Origin: Amblyornis subalaris
Taxonomy: Eukaryota; Chordata; Aves; Passeriformes; Ptilonorhynchidae
Direction: 5' to 3'
DNA length: 64,000 bases
Assembly (NCBI GenBank): GCA_018881555.1
Contig: JACAXG010000012.1
Span: 11,814,181 to 11,878,180, forward strand
The notes below the pieces were generated by a model that was given only the letters and a program-made list of their open reading frames with translations, was not told where the DNA came from and ran no database searches. The position numbers and the translations under genes are program-made. The first letter of the stretch is position 1. Each line of letters starts with the position of its first letter. Below, in pieces: positions 39,196 through 51,492 of this stretch.

Positions 39196-41756
39196 CTTTG
39201 GGAAATTCAGTCTGTTCACTGAATTATTGCAAATTGTCTAATAGGTGTTGTGTTTTCAGTCCTTCCTTATGATCCAGGCATCCCTGCTATCAATACATTC
39301 AAACTGCAGAGAAACTTGAGTTTAGTTGCAATGTGTTTACAACGTTTTGTTTCTTTGTATTACAGTTGCTGAGAACCTAAATCTGCATGGGTAAACTAAA
39401 TGATAAATGGTCATTGGTTTTTTACCCTATACATTATTCATGCAGAATACTCGAGACACAGTTAAAAGAAATAATATATATATTCACAGTAGACTTCTGT
39501 CACTGAAGTTTTTCTTTCTTTCTGAAGTAGCCACTTTTTATGTGTATGGCCAAAATTCATCTATATTGCAGTAAGCAACGCTGAGTTGGTGATTCATCCA
39601 GTTCCCTTTGTGTAGCTCCAGTTCTTTACTATTTTATATTGTCTGACCAAAGCAGAGAGATTTAGTCAGTTAATTAACTTGAAGAAATGAAATAACAAAC
39701 AGCATCTATAACGTTCGTGAAAAATAAAGGTACTAGGAGAGTGCAATATACACGTATTACAGATTTAAGTATATGACTTGATTTTGTTTTTGGTTTTAGT
39801 AATTCCTCAATAATAATGATAATAGCACTCAGTTTATTTAGGATGAGAGACTTTTGGAAAGGTTTTCTTTGAACATAATGAGGACATGTCCGATGACATC
39901 TTTTTTTTTCATTTATAAGAGAAGAAACTATTATTCTTATATGTTTGTTTTTTTAAAGTTCAGACAGTTCATTCTACGGATTCAGACTCTGGTTTCTAGA
40001 GCTGAGAATAATTTTAAGTGCTCTAAATATTACCTGTGGCTTTCTTTTGTGCTGTGTTGAAAATAATAACTCCCAAGGTCACTGCCTTTCTTTCCTCATT
40101 CAATTTTGAGCTTGGTTACAAGACAGGCCCTTGGATACAAAAGTGCCTTCATATTGTCTTATGTCTTTTCTTTCAAATCTCACATTTTCTGGCTTCACCA
40201 ACTTTGTAATCTCTTTTTTTTCACTACTGATGAAGTATTTTTCCCAGTGTTTGTCTCTTGTGCTCCTGATGCGGGGCAGAGAGTGCTAAACATTGCTTGC
40301 TGCTCAGCCCAGTGCAGGGCCTGTGCCTATCTTTCTTGCACAATTAACTGCTGTAATAATGACTTTCACCATCCTCAGCTAAAACAAATGCCCAACAGGA
40401 AGAAGAAGAAATAATCATTCCTTAGCCAGACACACTGGGAACAATTAAAGGCAATGTTTTCCTGTTGCAGAAATTTGCAAATCCAAATTTGAATGCACTA
40501 ATTATGTCCAAAGGCTCCAGAGCATCTTTGAATCTCTTGGTAGGGGCAGCTCTATTAAGGGTATAGGTTTCATGTGGCTGAATCCACAGGTGAGCCCACT
40601 GCAGCTGCGGCAGAGGTGCTAAGCCCATATTGGGTTGGGTTGTACTTGGATGTTGGACAGATCAGGATGTGGACCAATGTAGAAGCATCTCAACTGTGAG
40701 AGGCTGAACATATTTAAAGACACACAAAGGACAACCTTAAGCTGTAAGAATGTAATGTAAAGGAGATAGTGCTCCTTTAATCCCACAAGTAAAAATATTT
40801 TTTACAAAGAGGAAACCTTAATAAAATCATTCGCAGCTTAAGGCTGACAGTAAGCGAGCCTTAAATGTGCATTTGTGGCAAATGATGTCTCTTCAAGCCT
40901 GCCTCTTAATCATAGGAGGTGGTATCAACCTTTGCCTTGCCTGAGTGTTGTACCCACCCAGCCCTGAGACACTCCATGCTTCCAATGACCTGGTGTATAG
41001 ATACTAATATTTGCTGCTTGCAAAGAGTAGCAGCAAACTGAAGCCCTCAAGCTTTGGCTACATGACAGCCTGTAAGATGGGTGAGGTCACAGTGGATCAT
41101 AGGCATTGAAATGACCTGATCGTTCATTTTTAATTCATTTAAATCACTCATATTTGTATTGGGGCAAATTGTTGTTAAGGGCAGCTCTTTTTCTCTTTGT
41201 CCTGTCTGTTTTGCAAACTAATACTTTTATTGAAGTGTCAGTATTGTGTATGTGCCCTGTTAGCTTGCTACGGGTTCCCCAGTGGTGTAAACATTCTCTT
41301 GATTTGCTCTGTGCATGTAGGTGGTGCAGGAACCAGGCAAAAAGTCACTAAAAATAAAGGTGAAATTGATCTTCCAGTGTAATTGTGCCACACCAAATGC
41401 AAAGAAGCATAAATTAAATGAGTACACTTTTCATTTTTTTCCCAGATCCAAGTATTATTTTCTTACAAGGGAAAGGAATATTTTAATAGTGTCTACAGTG
41501 GCTACTAAAGCAGTGGCAGGACACAAGCAGCCAGAGGGTGGCCAGGAGCAGGCGAGGAAGATCGCTCACCCGCCTGGTGTCCTTTGGACAGCCCCTTAAC
41601 TGAAAAAGTGAGATAAACACACAGTGCAAACTCTGTCTGCTGTACAGGAGCAGGAGCTATTCCCACATTGTCATGTATTGCAGCACTTGGTGTGTTTTCA
41701 TGAAAAAGAAAAGCAGTTTCTAAGTGCACCCTCCCAGGAAAAGATAGAGGAGTGTT

Positions 41757-41812
41757 TCACAGTCGGATTATTCAGGTTGGAAGAGATCTGTAGTGGTCAC
41801 CTTGCCCCAAGC
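41757..41812 (-). mobile_element. CR1-type retrotransposon 3' end, antisense, short
   Basis: The words TTTCACAG, ATTCAGGTTGGAAGAGA and the following TGGTCACC follow the order and spacing of the reverse complement of an avian CR1 3' terminus (CACAGAATCATT-AGGTTGGAAGAGACC-ATC). The element would therefore be on the minus strand with its 3' end at 41757. Similarity fades after about 55 bp, so only a 5'-truncated remnant remains, the usual state of CR1 copies. Confidence 0.6.
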
Positions 41813-41819
41813 TTCTTCT

Positions 41820-44800
41820 CAAAGCTTCTGATTTGCCTTCTGCTGCTCATACGTGATGATCTGGCCTCTCCTCAGCTACCACCTATTTCACTGACCAGAG
41901 TGTTTGGGGAGCAGAACTAAATGCTTTCTTCCTGTGTTTAGGCTTCCAATTTCCTACAAACTGGGTTTGACTGGGCAGCCCTCCTTTCTCTGCTCACATN
42001 TCCATCCTCTATCCCACTCCTGTGTAAGTGGCAGGCAGAATGTGGCTCTCAGTGAGTTGAATGAACTATTGGATTGGGAGCAGTAGCAAATCCCACCATC
42101 CCACTGCAGTTATGAGCTTTTAGTAAATAAATGGGAAACATTTCACATAATTAAATACTATCTTAGGAAACTGGAGAAAAAAATGCCCCAATTTAGAGAA
42201 GCATTCAGAATTGCATATAAAACATTCTGCTTAAATGTATTTTATAGTGAATTTGCAGCAGAAGCATACATCTGAATACATTCATGAAGGATCACAATTA
42301 ATCAGCATACGATCTTTCAATCTGTCGGGTTTTTTTCTAGGGCATGCTGTTGCTAACACTGCTTTAATAGCTTTGCCATACCCAAACTCCACCTGCCCAC
42401 CTCCCTGCCCCTAAAAATTCCCATTTAACCAGGGTTCTCATTTTATAAATCACATTTGGTAATAGAAGTCAGTTTTGCGTGCCCCAAGTGGGTAAGCATT
42501 TCCATCCTTATATCAAGAATTAAGCATCTCCTGAGAAGGAAGAGAGGTCAAGTGCTGTAATAAACCAGATTCCATCAAGAATGTGAAAAAATGCTGCTCT
42601 GACCAAAGCTAAATGGAAGTATATCTGGTTTGAGATGTGATATGAAAGTGTAATGAATAAGCTGAAGCTATTTCTAGAGTTTATGTCCACTGTGGCTGAT
42701 TCCATCTCATTCTTTCTGACACTGTTATTTACTCTGAATTACAGTGAAAGCTCTTAATACATACATGATGTATTCAAAAGACCAGGCCCACAGCCAGTTT
42801 CAAGTACCTTAATTTCATAACACATATCTTTGCCTTTTGACTGTGTATCTTAAAAACATATTGAACTCTTGGAAATGAAATCTGACTGGAGAATAAGCAT
42901 AAACTAAGTATATGCAGGCAGGAATTGAATAAGAAAATAGTTTCACTGGGCTTGTGGTCCAGAAATAAAAGTGACTCTGAGAAATCTGTCAGCCTGTCCC
43001 TCTAGTTGAATAGGTTAGTTTGCCACATTCATTACCCTGGAAAATCTCTTCTTGATTTCAGTGGAAATGGTATTTTCCACTGATATTTTCTTCTTCATAG
43101 CATACCACAATATGATTTTCATTCAATCTATTAAATTACCAAAGGAATAAAATAAAGGCTTTAGTATTTAGCAGAGACACAATGCTGTATTTATTAGCTT
43201 GCTGTAACATTTCTTTTGGGCAATAAATCTGGTAATTTTCTTTTTTAATGAAAAAACAAAAAACAATATGTCCATTTTCTGCTCCCTGCACATTCCGAAT
43301 ATCCAACTAACTGATAGAGATGAAATAAACTTATGATATTTATTATGAACAGAACACATATTGCTTGAAGTAAAACTTAGTTTTTAATCTAATGAAATAT
43401 AATACATTATTTAAAATATACTTTATCCCTTTATTTTCATTTCTGATGGAATAATGATGAAAATCACTATTAAAGTCTAATCTTAAAAAAAAATTACTTC
43501 ATATGGAAACTGCAACAGATGTGCCTGAAAAGAAAACAGGCTTGTATCAATAATGTTCACATTCTTGATAGTTAGTAAAAGATGGCATATGGAATTCTCT
43601 GGGGCATATCAGTCATAAATAATGATGAGAAATTCCTTCAATTTACTTGAAAAACTTTAATTCCTACTGTTTAAGACTATGTATGAAAAAATATTTTTTG
43701 TCAATCAGTTATTACATTCAATTTAGTTTTCTACAATACTATTTCTTCTGTATTGGTTGAAAATTCACCCTTTTTTTACAGTTATACAAACTGATATTAT
43801 AAAGGATATTATCTGTGCCTGCAAGCCTTGTCTTTACTGTGTTGTATGGCTACAAAGTAAAGACAATTCAGGACATTACTATAATTGCCATCCCCCCTAG
43901 ATTTTCAAAAGCCCTGGAGGTCATTTTTGGGTATTACTGTACAGAGACGTGTTGTCCTCTCAAAATAGTAGTGATCATCATATCAAGAGCTTTTGAAAGT
44001 ACCCACCAGCTTTCTGGTCTGTGTAGTGCTCTGCTGACCTGCATTACAAAATGGAAGTAATTATTTGGAAATTTCCATTTTTAGAAAAAGACATTCTTCC
44101 TTGACTATTACTCATCTAAACTACCTCATATATCTGTGCAAAAGAGAAAAATGGGCAGCAGTCTGGATAATTTTTTGTGCTGTGTGTTGAATTCCCTGAA
44201 TCAGGTCAGCTGGAGCTTCAATGCTTATATTTTGTGGCTGATTACGGATATCAGTTTCTCAAAATGCTTCATCATTTCCAAATTAACATTTTATAGTAAA
44301 AATTATTCTCATTTCTTTTCATATCTTTCAGTGAACATGGTTTCATCACTATTACTTCTTGCTTTTTATGCAAAAATATTGAATCTTAGGTCTCAGTTTT
44401 TACTTTTTACTTCCTAACGCACTAGATGAAACTTCTCAGGAATAACACTTTAGCCTTAAAGATGAATCAGCTTACATTGTTATTAGAAAGAATGCCAAGA
44501 CAGAAGTAACTTGATTTTCATAATATTTCCATTGAAGTAGATAAGGAGATTTTTCAGCTCTTTTGGGTTTTGACAATTTGAAAAAAGCAAACATGTAGTT
44601 GTAAAAGGTATATTTAGAGATTTCTGGACAGAACAAAAACTGAAATGTAAAATTCTGTAACATGACTATTCAGCTGCTCTCCACAGGCATGTTTTTATTT
44701 CTATAACTTGAGGGCTATTGCCTGCCTAAGGGGATATATGTGTTATTAATTCTAAGTGTCAATAACCATAATAAATCCAAATGAAATTGTTTGAGAAAAT

Positions 44801-47800
44801 TAAGAAGTTTGAATGTTTTTCTCAGAAAAAATAACTAAATATCAAGAGGTATTTTCTTGAATTGCTTTTTTTCTTTAAAAAGTTTTTGTTTTGTGTTCTC
44901 CCCCACCTCCACCCAAGTCAAGACTGGTATATGCCAGCCAATTTACAGTCTTTCCTCCAGATCTGGGAGGACCCTTGCAGGTCATTCTGTCACTACACAT
45001 GGGTAGAAAGCCAAGGCCAGTGCCTTGTCCATAGCCTGGCTTGCCCATGGCAGCCTCACCAATATCCACAGGGACAGCTTTTTTTGGTTCTTTGAAATTT
45101 TTCTGGTGTAAACATATGTAAAAGTAAGGCTAAAGCTTTGTTTACACAATTTAAAAAGCAATTTACTAAGAAAAGAAAGATGGAAAAACTTCAAGAGACT
45201 CATGGCATTCAGTTTTCTAGAGAGCTTTAGGAACTGCATCCATAAAAGGTTTTTTTTTTTTCCTGTTTGTCTTATTCTTGGGCAAAGACAACCCTCTTGC
45301 ATTGCCTACAACCGCTCATACTGCTTCTAAAATTGATGAGTCAGCTCACGTGCATAATATTAATTCATAGATCTCAAATCACAAAAGAGATCAGTGTCGT
45401 TCCAGAAGGGACAATGTCAGAAAGTGACCTGTTAAAGATCATCAGCATGAAGTCATCATGGTGGGTTCGTGGCTTTAAATCTCAGTTTTCCATGTTGTGT
45501 AAAAGGATACGGGACACAAGGATTTGATATGTGATGGAAACATCTGATGAAAATACAGAGATCTCACTATGGGTTCACAAAACTGCCATTGAGTAGGAAA
45601 ATAATATTCGTGGTGGAGAGGGTTTTACACCGTCTTAGCTCCCAACTGCTCATATGAATTATACTCTCTAAAATTGTGGGAAAAGTATTGAAATTAAGGC
45701 GTACAATGTGTAGGTTTGCGAGCTATATGGGAGGTTCTCAGTAAAGCTATAGACATGAATAAGGGCTTGGGGAGAGAGACAGCAAATATGGACCAGAATA
45801 AGTCTCAGTCTGTACATCTGTGAATAGTCAGAGTTCTGAGTCCTCCTCCCCACTCCCTGATCAGTCCTTAGGGACTTGTGGTCACAGCCACACCCCTACA
45901 CGAGACACACGAGGAGGTGTCTCCTCAGGGCTGAGTCTCCTTTTGTACCTCCAGAGCCTGGGAATAGTGAGCGAGAAGGAGCCACGGCAGCTGTGAGGGC
46001 CCATGTGGGGTGGGACCAGCAAGGGCATGTCAGTAACTGTGTGTGAGCATCCATGGCATGGGAGAAATGAGGGTAGGGAAGAGGGGAATGTGCCATAGCT
46101 CTCAGTGTGTGTGTGCACACACCTTGGACACCAAGTATCTCACTGTGCAATTTGCTGCAACATGATTTAGATGTTTGTCCTTGGACTGGTTCCTGTTGTT
46201 AGTAACTGGAAGTGCAATCAGCTTCTCAGAATTTTGTCCAGGCTTCCTTTTATGTCCAAGTGATGTAATGAAGATGTAAAATAAGTCTCAAATGCAGGTA
46301 TTGTGGCACTTAGAAATTTCTGAAATCCCTTTTTAGCTTTTTAAAACTAATCTCCCCGTTGCGAACTCAAGCAGGCATGATCTCACCTTTGGCTTAAAAA
46401 TCATTGCATCTTGCCAAAGACTGTTGCTATTCCTCACCTTTTGGATATAATTTGATCTCCTCATGCAGCTCTAACAATAAGATTTTTTGATGGGCTGGAG
46501 ACAATTGCAGAAAATAACAAGTTGGCACAAGGGAACGTAAAATGACGGATACTTTTGCAGAAAAAATACAAGCACATGACCTCTGAGGCTGTAGAGCAGC
46601 ACATGTCCTTGCCTAGAGCTTATAAGCAAAACTCAGACTTTCTAAAACATTTTTGATTTCTCTCCCTAGTGTTAATCTTCCGAAGTGAATTCTTATTTTT
46701 TGCATTTGCTAATAATTTTATCCTCTTTAAGGGATACTGTTGTCATCAGAGATTTTCTTATGGCAGACTTCCTTCCGAATATTTGTTGAAGGGGTACAAA
46801 AATCCCTTCCAGACCTCTCTCTTGTTTGCCTAATGCTTCCCTGCATAATTGAGAACCCAGGAGCTACACCAAATGCGGGATCCATTACCATATCCCCAGC
46901 TAGTTTAAACCTAACTCAGTAGCATTGTTACATGGCACTGTGGTTTACAATTCAGATACAAGTCCTTAGCCCTTGGCACATCACTGTTANTAAGATCATC
47001 TCTTTTAAGGTAAAAAAAAGCAGTAAAAAGGCACTGTAAATTTTTTAGGACGTTATTTGTATCACAAAGGAAGCTCTGTCACTTAGCAACTGCTACTGAC
47101 AATTGTATTTTACAATCGCAGTGTTTTAGCACTGGCTGGTAGTCGTCAATACGCTCCTGCTCCAAAAGTAAGTATCTTTGGGCATCTTGGGTTTAGATAT
47201 AAAAGTCACATCATTGCAGTGACTGCTCAGCTCACCATACCGTCACTGGATAGAGGATGTAAGGCTGCAATGAACTCTGAATAATATATCAGAGTATAAA
47301 AGGAAAGAGTATTAAAATGGAGCTATACGCACACTATTTATAAATATGTGATGGATTAATACAATCATTACAACTCATTTTCCAAGTAAAGGTAAAAAAT
47401 ACAGCACAAAACCAGACAAAAATCCTTCTCCTTTTTCCCGGGAAGCCTCTTGTTTATCAACAGATATTTCCAAGTGAAGNGCGTAAGTTTGTGCTGATTA
47501 TACTGATCATAATTATTGTATTTAAACAAACTACTTTGGATATCTCAGTTTCAAGAAATATCACTTTAAAAAGTATAAATCAATTCAAAATTTGCCTCTG
47601 CAATCTGGAGCCCAGGATGGCATTTATAATGTTCCAAGTTAGAGCCTGCTGGACTATTAGTATTAATTGCTTCCTGAGAATACTACAAACCAAGCATATT
47701 AAGATTTCCTTTCTCCTTAGTACAACCCTAACACCATCGTAATGGAAAGCTGATATAAATTTTGTTGTTCTATAGTCAGAATTGCAAAACACTTGAATTT

Positions 47801-48900
47801 GAACAAGCGTATTATGAATAATGTTCAGACTGCTAAACATCTTTAATATTCCATGCATGTAAAAATAATTTTCCCCTCTCTTTTTCCCAGTACTATAAAG
47901 CTTAAAACAAATATGTAAGATAAAAATTGTAATATAACTCTTCTACGCTGATGTTAACTATACAGANTTGTGAGGATCAAAACATTATCACCCAAGTAAA
48001 ATATCTTTTGCATTACATCGTACAGATATGTCTGAGAATATTAGAAGAAAATTTCATCGTTTTGTGCAAGAAAAAAAGAAATGGTTATTGTAATGCTGTG
48101 GTATTTTATATAGATCAATGTCTGTTTGGGTTTTTTTTCCCTTCAATACCCATGTTTCCATCCATAGGGGAGATGAGGTGAAACCTGGTGGTCAGACTGA
48201 CATTCCCTTTGGTAGAGAAATCACTTTTTTTTCCATCTAGGCTCTCAGCAAGAAATTACTGAAATCTTAGTCATTCAAATGCACCATGTAGGGTCTGAAG
48301 TTCAATGCTGATGATAAGAATGATAATTAATAGTACTACTGTAATCATTATAATGTCAGATTTTTACAAATTCATTTGTGACTTTAATAAACTTGAAGGT
48401 ATTACAGGCACTTTCATGTACATGTGTGGTTTAAGAATAAAGCTGCTGATTATTTGATTCTTGTTTTTCTAAATGAAAATCTGGGCTAATTAAAGAAACT
48501 GCTAAGAATTTCTGCTTCCCTTTAAGAATAATTCAGGGTAAAAACTGGGTTTTGTCTGCAAAATCTACACTTAGCATTTCCATGCCCAAACACATCCTCT
48601 GGGGTTACCTAGCTGCTATATTGTTTTTCTATTCAGTGTGCTATAATTCTCATAATGTTTAGGAGACAATGAAAATGTTAGTAACCATGATTGAGATGTT
48701 GTTTTGCAAGTTTGGCAGGAGTTTTAACTGTGTACTGTTGTAGATCTACTCTAGATGGTACTGTTAAGGAAGTTAATGAATTAATATATTGCATGTCTAG
48801 AAGCTAACTGGAGGTGTGGGAAGAACCATCCTGGGAAGGAGCAGTAACAGGTAATACTTAATGTAGCCACTTCCCCAAACCCATCTTGATCAATTGTATG
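41820..48900. other. Noncoding AT-rich unique sequence, no gene seen
   Basis: Frames are at most 106 codons (44982-45302, minus) and not recognisable. Ns are nearly absent (42000, 46990, 47480, 47967). A GC-richer patch lies at 45890-46130. At 45337-45352 an AP-1 word TGAGTCA is followed four bases later by the E-box CACGTG. No repeat family is identified. Confidence 0.7.
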
Positions 48901-48905
48901 TTCAA

Positions 48906-48950
48906 TTCCCTGCAATGTCCAATACAAGTGGTATTGAACATTGCAGGGAA
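48906..48950. repeat. Compact hairpin, 20-bp arms, 5-nt loop
   Basis: The arms 48906-48925 and 48931-48950 are reverse complements at 19 of 20 positions, with loop AAGTG. The single mismatch (C48919 opposite A48937) becomes a G:U pair if the minus strand is transcribed, so a minus-strand transcript would form an uninterrupted 20-bp stem. That resembles a small pre-miRNA or a fold-back relic. The paired region barely extends beyond the arms, shorter than most animal pre-miRNAs. No known miRNA seed is recognised. Confidence 0.5.
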
Positions 48951-49744
48951 CAATCAAAACAAAAATATTTCAGCATGTCATTAGGAAGGGATGTCTCCTC
49001 AGCAGGTAGGTGGGTGTCTGCTTTCTCCTGCTCTCCACTGTCACGGTTTATGTCGCAAGCCTGGCGAGTATTTTTGGTTTATAGCATTGCTGAGCATGCA
49101 GGAGGCACAGGCATCCCAGTGTTTCACAAAAGCAGTGCCTTGCTATGCTTTAGAAACATTTTCAAATTTTTATTAACTCTCCTAAAATTAAAACAAATCA
49201 ACTGGGGCAGGTCTCTGGAGGTGTTTTAATTCAGCCCNCTAAATTGTGAAAACCCCATTTTGTTGTGTTAAATTTGTTGGATAGGTTAAGGGTACAGACT
49301 GATTGGTCAGTCTATCTACCTATCAATTTATCCAATCAATCTAAATTTCCTACTGATTGGACTGAAGTGGACTTGTGCAAGTGCTCTGTTGCAGTGAGAA
49401 TAGATATTTCTAATAATCTGCAACATTTTGTTGCCAGCTGAAGCTCCAATTGTCATACATTCCCCATGGAGCACGTTTGCATTTTTCAAACGTTTGTATA
49501 GTATCTAAATTTGTTTTTTATTCTGAGATTTGTGCAACATCATTATTTATTGTTAACAGATTATGAACAAAATCTTTTATTTCCATATGAAAAAGTGAAC
49601 AGATTTTTTTGAGAAGTAAAGTATTGTATGGGGAAAAGAGGAAAAGAGGAGCCTTTGATTTGTTGTGNTTTTTTTAGTATTGTTAGATCAGCAACTGTAA
49701 ATAAACTAAGTCAAACTTGTGAAAGTGGATTGAGTACAGGGTGC

Positions 49745-50010
49745 TCTTAATCCAATTTTAAAAAGGCTTTAGCTAATAATACTTTGACATTATTTTAACA
49801 GGGGACTTTAGAGTGAGTCCCTTCTAGCTTTGGGATTGATTGAAATAGTTTCCCCTGAAGCGTAAAGTATGTCTCAAGCCAGTTTTAGAAGTAAGGAGTT
49901 CTGAATTCTGAACATAAAATACTCTTCGTTAAAACAAAAGTCAGTGGCAAATCCATCTGGGCCAGGTACTTTTCCAGCTTTAACTTCTGTTACAGTTGTA
50001 TCAAATTTTT
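49745..50010 (-). mobile_element. Decayed LINE reverse-transcriptase fragment, L1/Tx1 type
   Basis: Read on the minus strand in one frame, this contains GKVPGPDGFATDF (49949-49975 for GKVPGPDGF), matching the GKxPGPDGF-xxEFY signature at the start of L1-clade reverse transcriptases. It is followed by SLLLKLA, then ETISINPKARRD (49817-49852), corresponding to the ATISLIPKPGKD segment. A further segment falls where RPISLLN-D-KILxKxLAxRL is expected. Order and spacing fit the family. Stops interrupt the frame at 49874, 49808, 49790 and 49769, so it is long dead. CR1 elements instead read SxGPDGIHPRVL here, so this is not CR1. Endonuclease, YADD-type catalytic region and ends are not visible. Confidence 0.6.
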
Positions 50011-51307
50011 TGCCTTGTAAGGACTTTTTTCCTGAAAAAAAGAATGAAATAACAAACATCTGCACTGATTCAGCTGAGTCTGGCATAAAACTCCTCAAGT
50101 CAGTCATTGATTGTCAATTGCAGTGTTATTTCTATCCAAAACAGCAATCATTTTTGTTTAGTAGTTTCTTTGGAGGAGCACACAAAAGAGCAACTTGGTA
50201 GGCCCTACACCACACTCTCCCCAAAACTCTTTGAGGAAAACTAGGGCAAACTTTGGTCTTTCATTCTTGCGTTAATAAAGGTCCATAGTTCCTGCAAGGA
50301 AAAGACCAATGTATATCATAGTCAAAAACTTTGATTTCTACTACTTTAGTATTTTATCACTCTAATATAAAAAATAGATATATTCAAAAGGATACCCACC
50401 AGGTAAAAAATGCGTTGCTTGCCTACAAAATATCAAAGAAAGGTCTGTCAAAGTACTAGTTAATAAAACTTCTGAAATTCTAGGTGTATGCTACAAATGC
50501 AGATTGAGGGTAAGATAGGTTACTAAGTGGGAACAAACAGGNTATATCTAATGGGCTAAACCTCACTGCAAAACAAGACCTTTGAAAGCAAATTGCTCTC
50601 ATGGAAGAGTCATCCTTGCTTTTAGTTAATTCCTGATGTACTACAAAGTAATTTGGCTCACAGTAGGCAGACTGTACTGCAGGAAGGGAGGAGATCCTTA
50701 GCTGTGGGGCTGCACGCCTTCACTGGGAGGTGGGCTCAGACCTGACGCAGCACACAGGCTCTTGTGTCTTGTGGGAATTCAACATGGGAAGAGAACCTGG
50801 CTTTTAAATTATATCACCTGCATGGGAGAAATGCCCTGTGGCACCCAGATTTACAAAAAAGGGGTGAGTCAATCAGGTCAGCCACAATTGCTGGAAAAGA
50901 GGAGCTTATCAGATCCAACCTCAGTGAGTTGGGCTTGCCATCCTGAGTTGACTTCTTATCTGGAATAATTTATCCTATGGCTTCCTTTGGTTCATGGTTC
51001 TTTTCCTCTTTGTTGTTTCAGCAGAGTCCCAGTTCCCTTGCCTGGGCATGAGCAATGCCTGTGCCCCAGCTTCATCCCTAGCCCTTTGCAATCTGTGTCC
51101 CTCACTCCTAACCCCTGAAGCATGGCCACTTCAACCACCTAAGTGCTGATCAATTTTCTTCTCCCACTTCATGGGATTATTTAGACTTTTTCCATTCCAA
51201 AACACATATGGAATTGCTGGGATGACTGATCACTAACACAGGAATGGACCCGCATCTTGTAACATACTTAAAATTGAGCTTGCACAGAAGAAGACAAAGT
51301 TAATTTC

Positions 51308-51321
51308 AAAAAAAAAAAAAA
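51308..51321 (+). repeat. Homopolymer A14
   Basis: Fourteen consecutive A residues after AATTTC. This could be the tail of an ancient plus-strand retroposon, but no body is recognisable upstream. Confidence 0.85.
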
Positions 51322-51440
51322 TTCCCTAAGGATAATATTAAATGCAAGTAATTATGTAAATGTAAAAAAAAAGAAGTAAATAAAATGTGATAATCCCAGA
51401 AAAAGGGGTACATGATCCCTGTTCAGTCCATTGATGCAGC

Positions 51441-51492
51441 CAGTATGATCAGATTTGGGCTGCTCTACTAGACATGGACAAGTCATGGGTGA
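51441..51492 (+). mobile_element. Possible old CR1 body fragment
   Basis: CCAGTATGATCAGATTTGGGCTGCTC followed by ACATGGACAAG resembles the CR1 segment CCAGTTTTGGGC-CCTCA-TACAAGA-GACATGGACA in order and spacing (split here as separate words). The resemblance runs for only about 50 bp and then fades. It may be a highly diverged CR1 remnant in plus orientation, or chance. Confidence 0.3.

Larger units (their letters stand above)
36510..41750. other. Noncoding AT-rich unique sequence, no gene seen
   Basis: The longest frames are 155 codons on the minus strand (38346-38813) and 124 codons (37263-37637, minus). Neither shows a domain and both lie near the upper end of chance. Only two Ns occur (37364, 37719). 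A TTG microsatellite is at 38648-38662 and a 21-bp duplication at 39160. The tract at 41510-41600 is GC-richer but unassigned. Confidence 0.7.

Noticed and set aside
45890..46130. GC-rich patch considered as an LTR or CpG island
   Set aside because: Few CpGs, no terminal TG...CA inverted ends with target duplication, and no recognisable family.
49209..49240. Antisense CR1-like words CTCTGGAGGTGTTTTAATTCAGCCC
   Set aside because: About 25 bp of similarity without the preceding GGTTGGAA block; too little to support an element.
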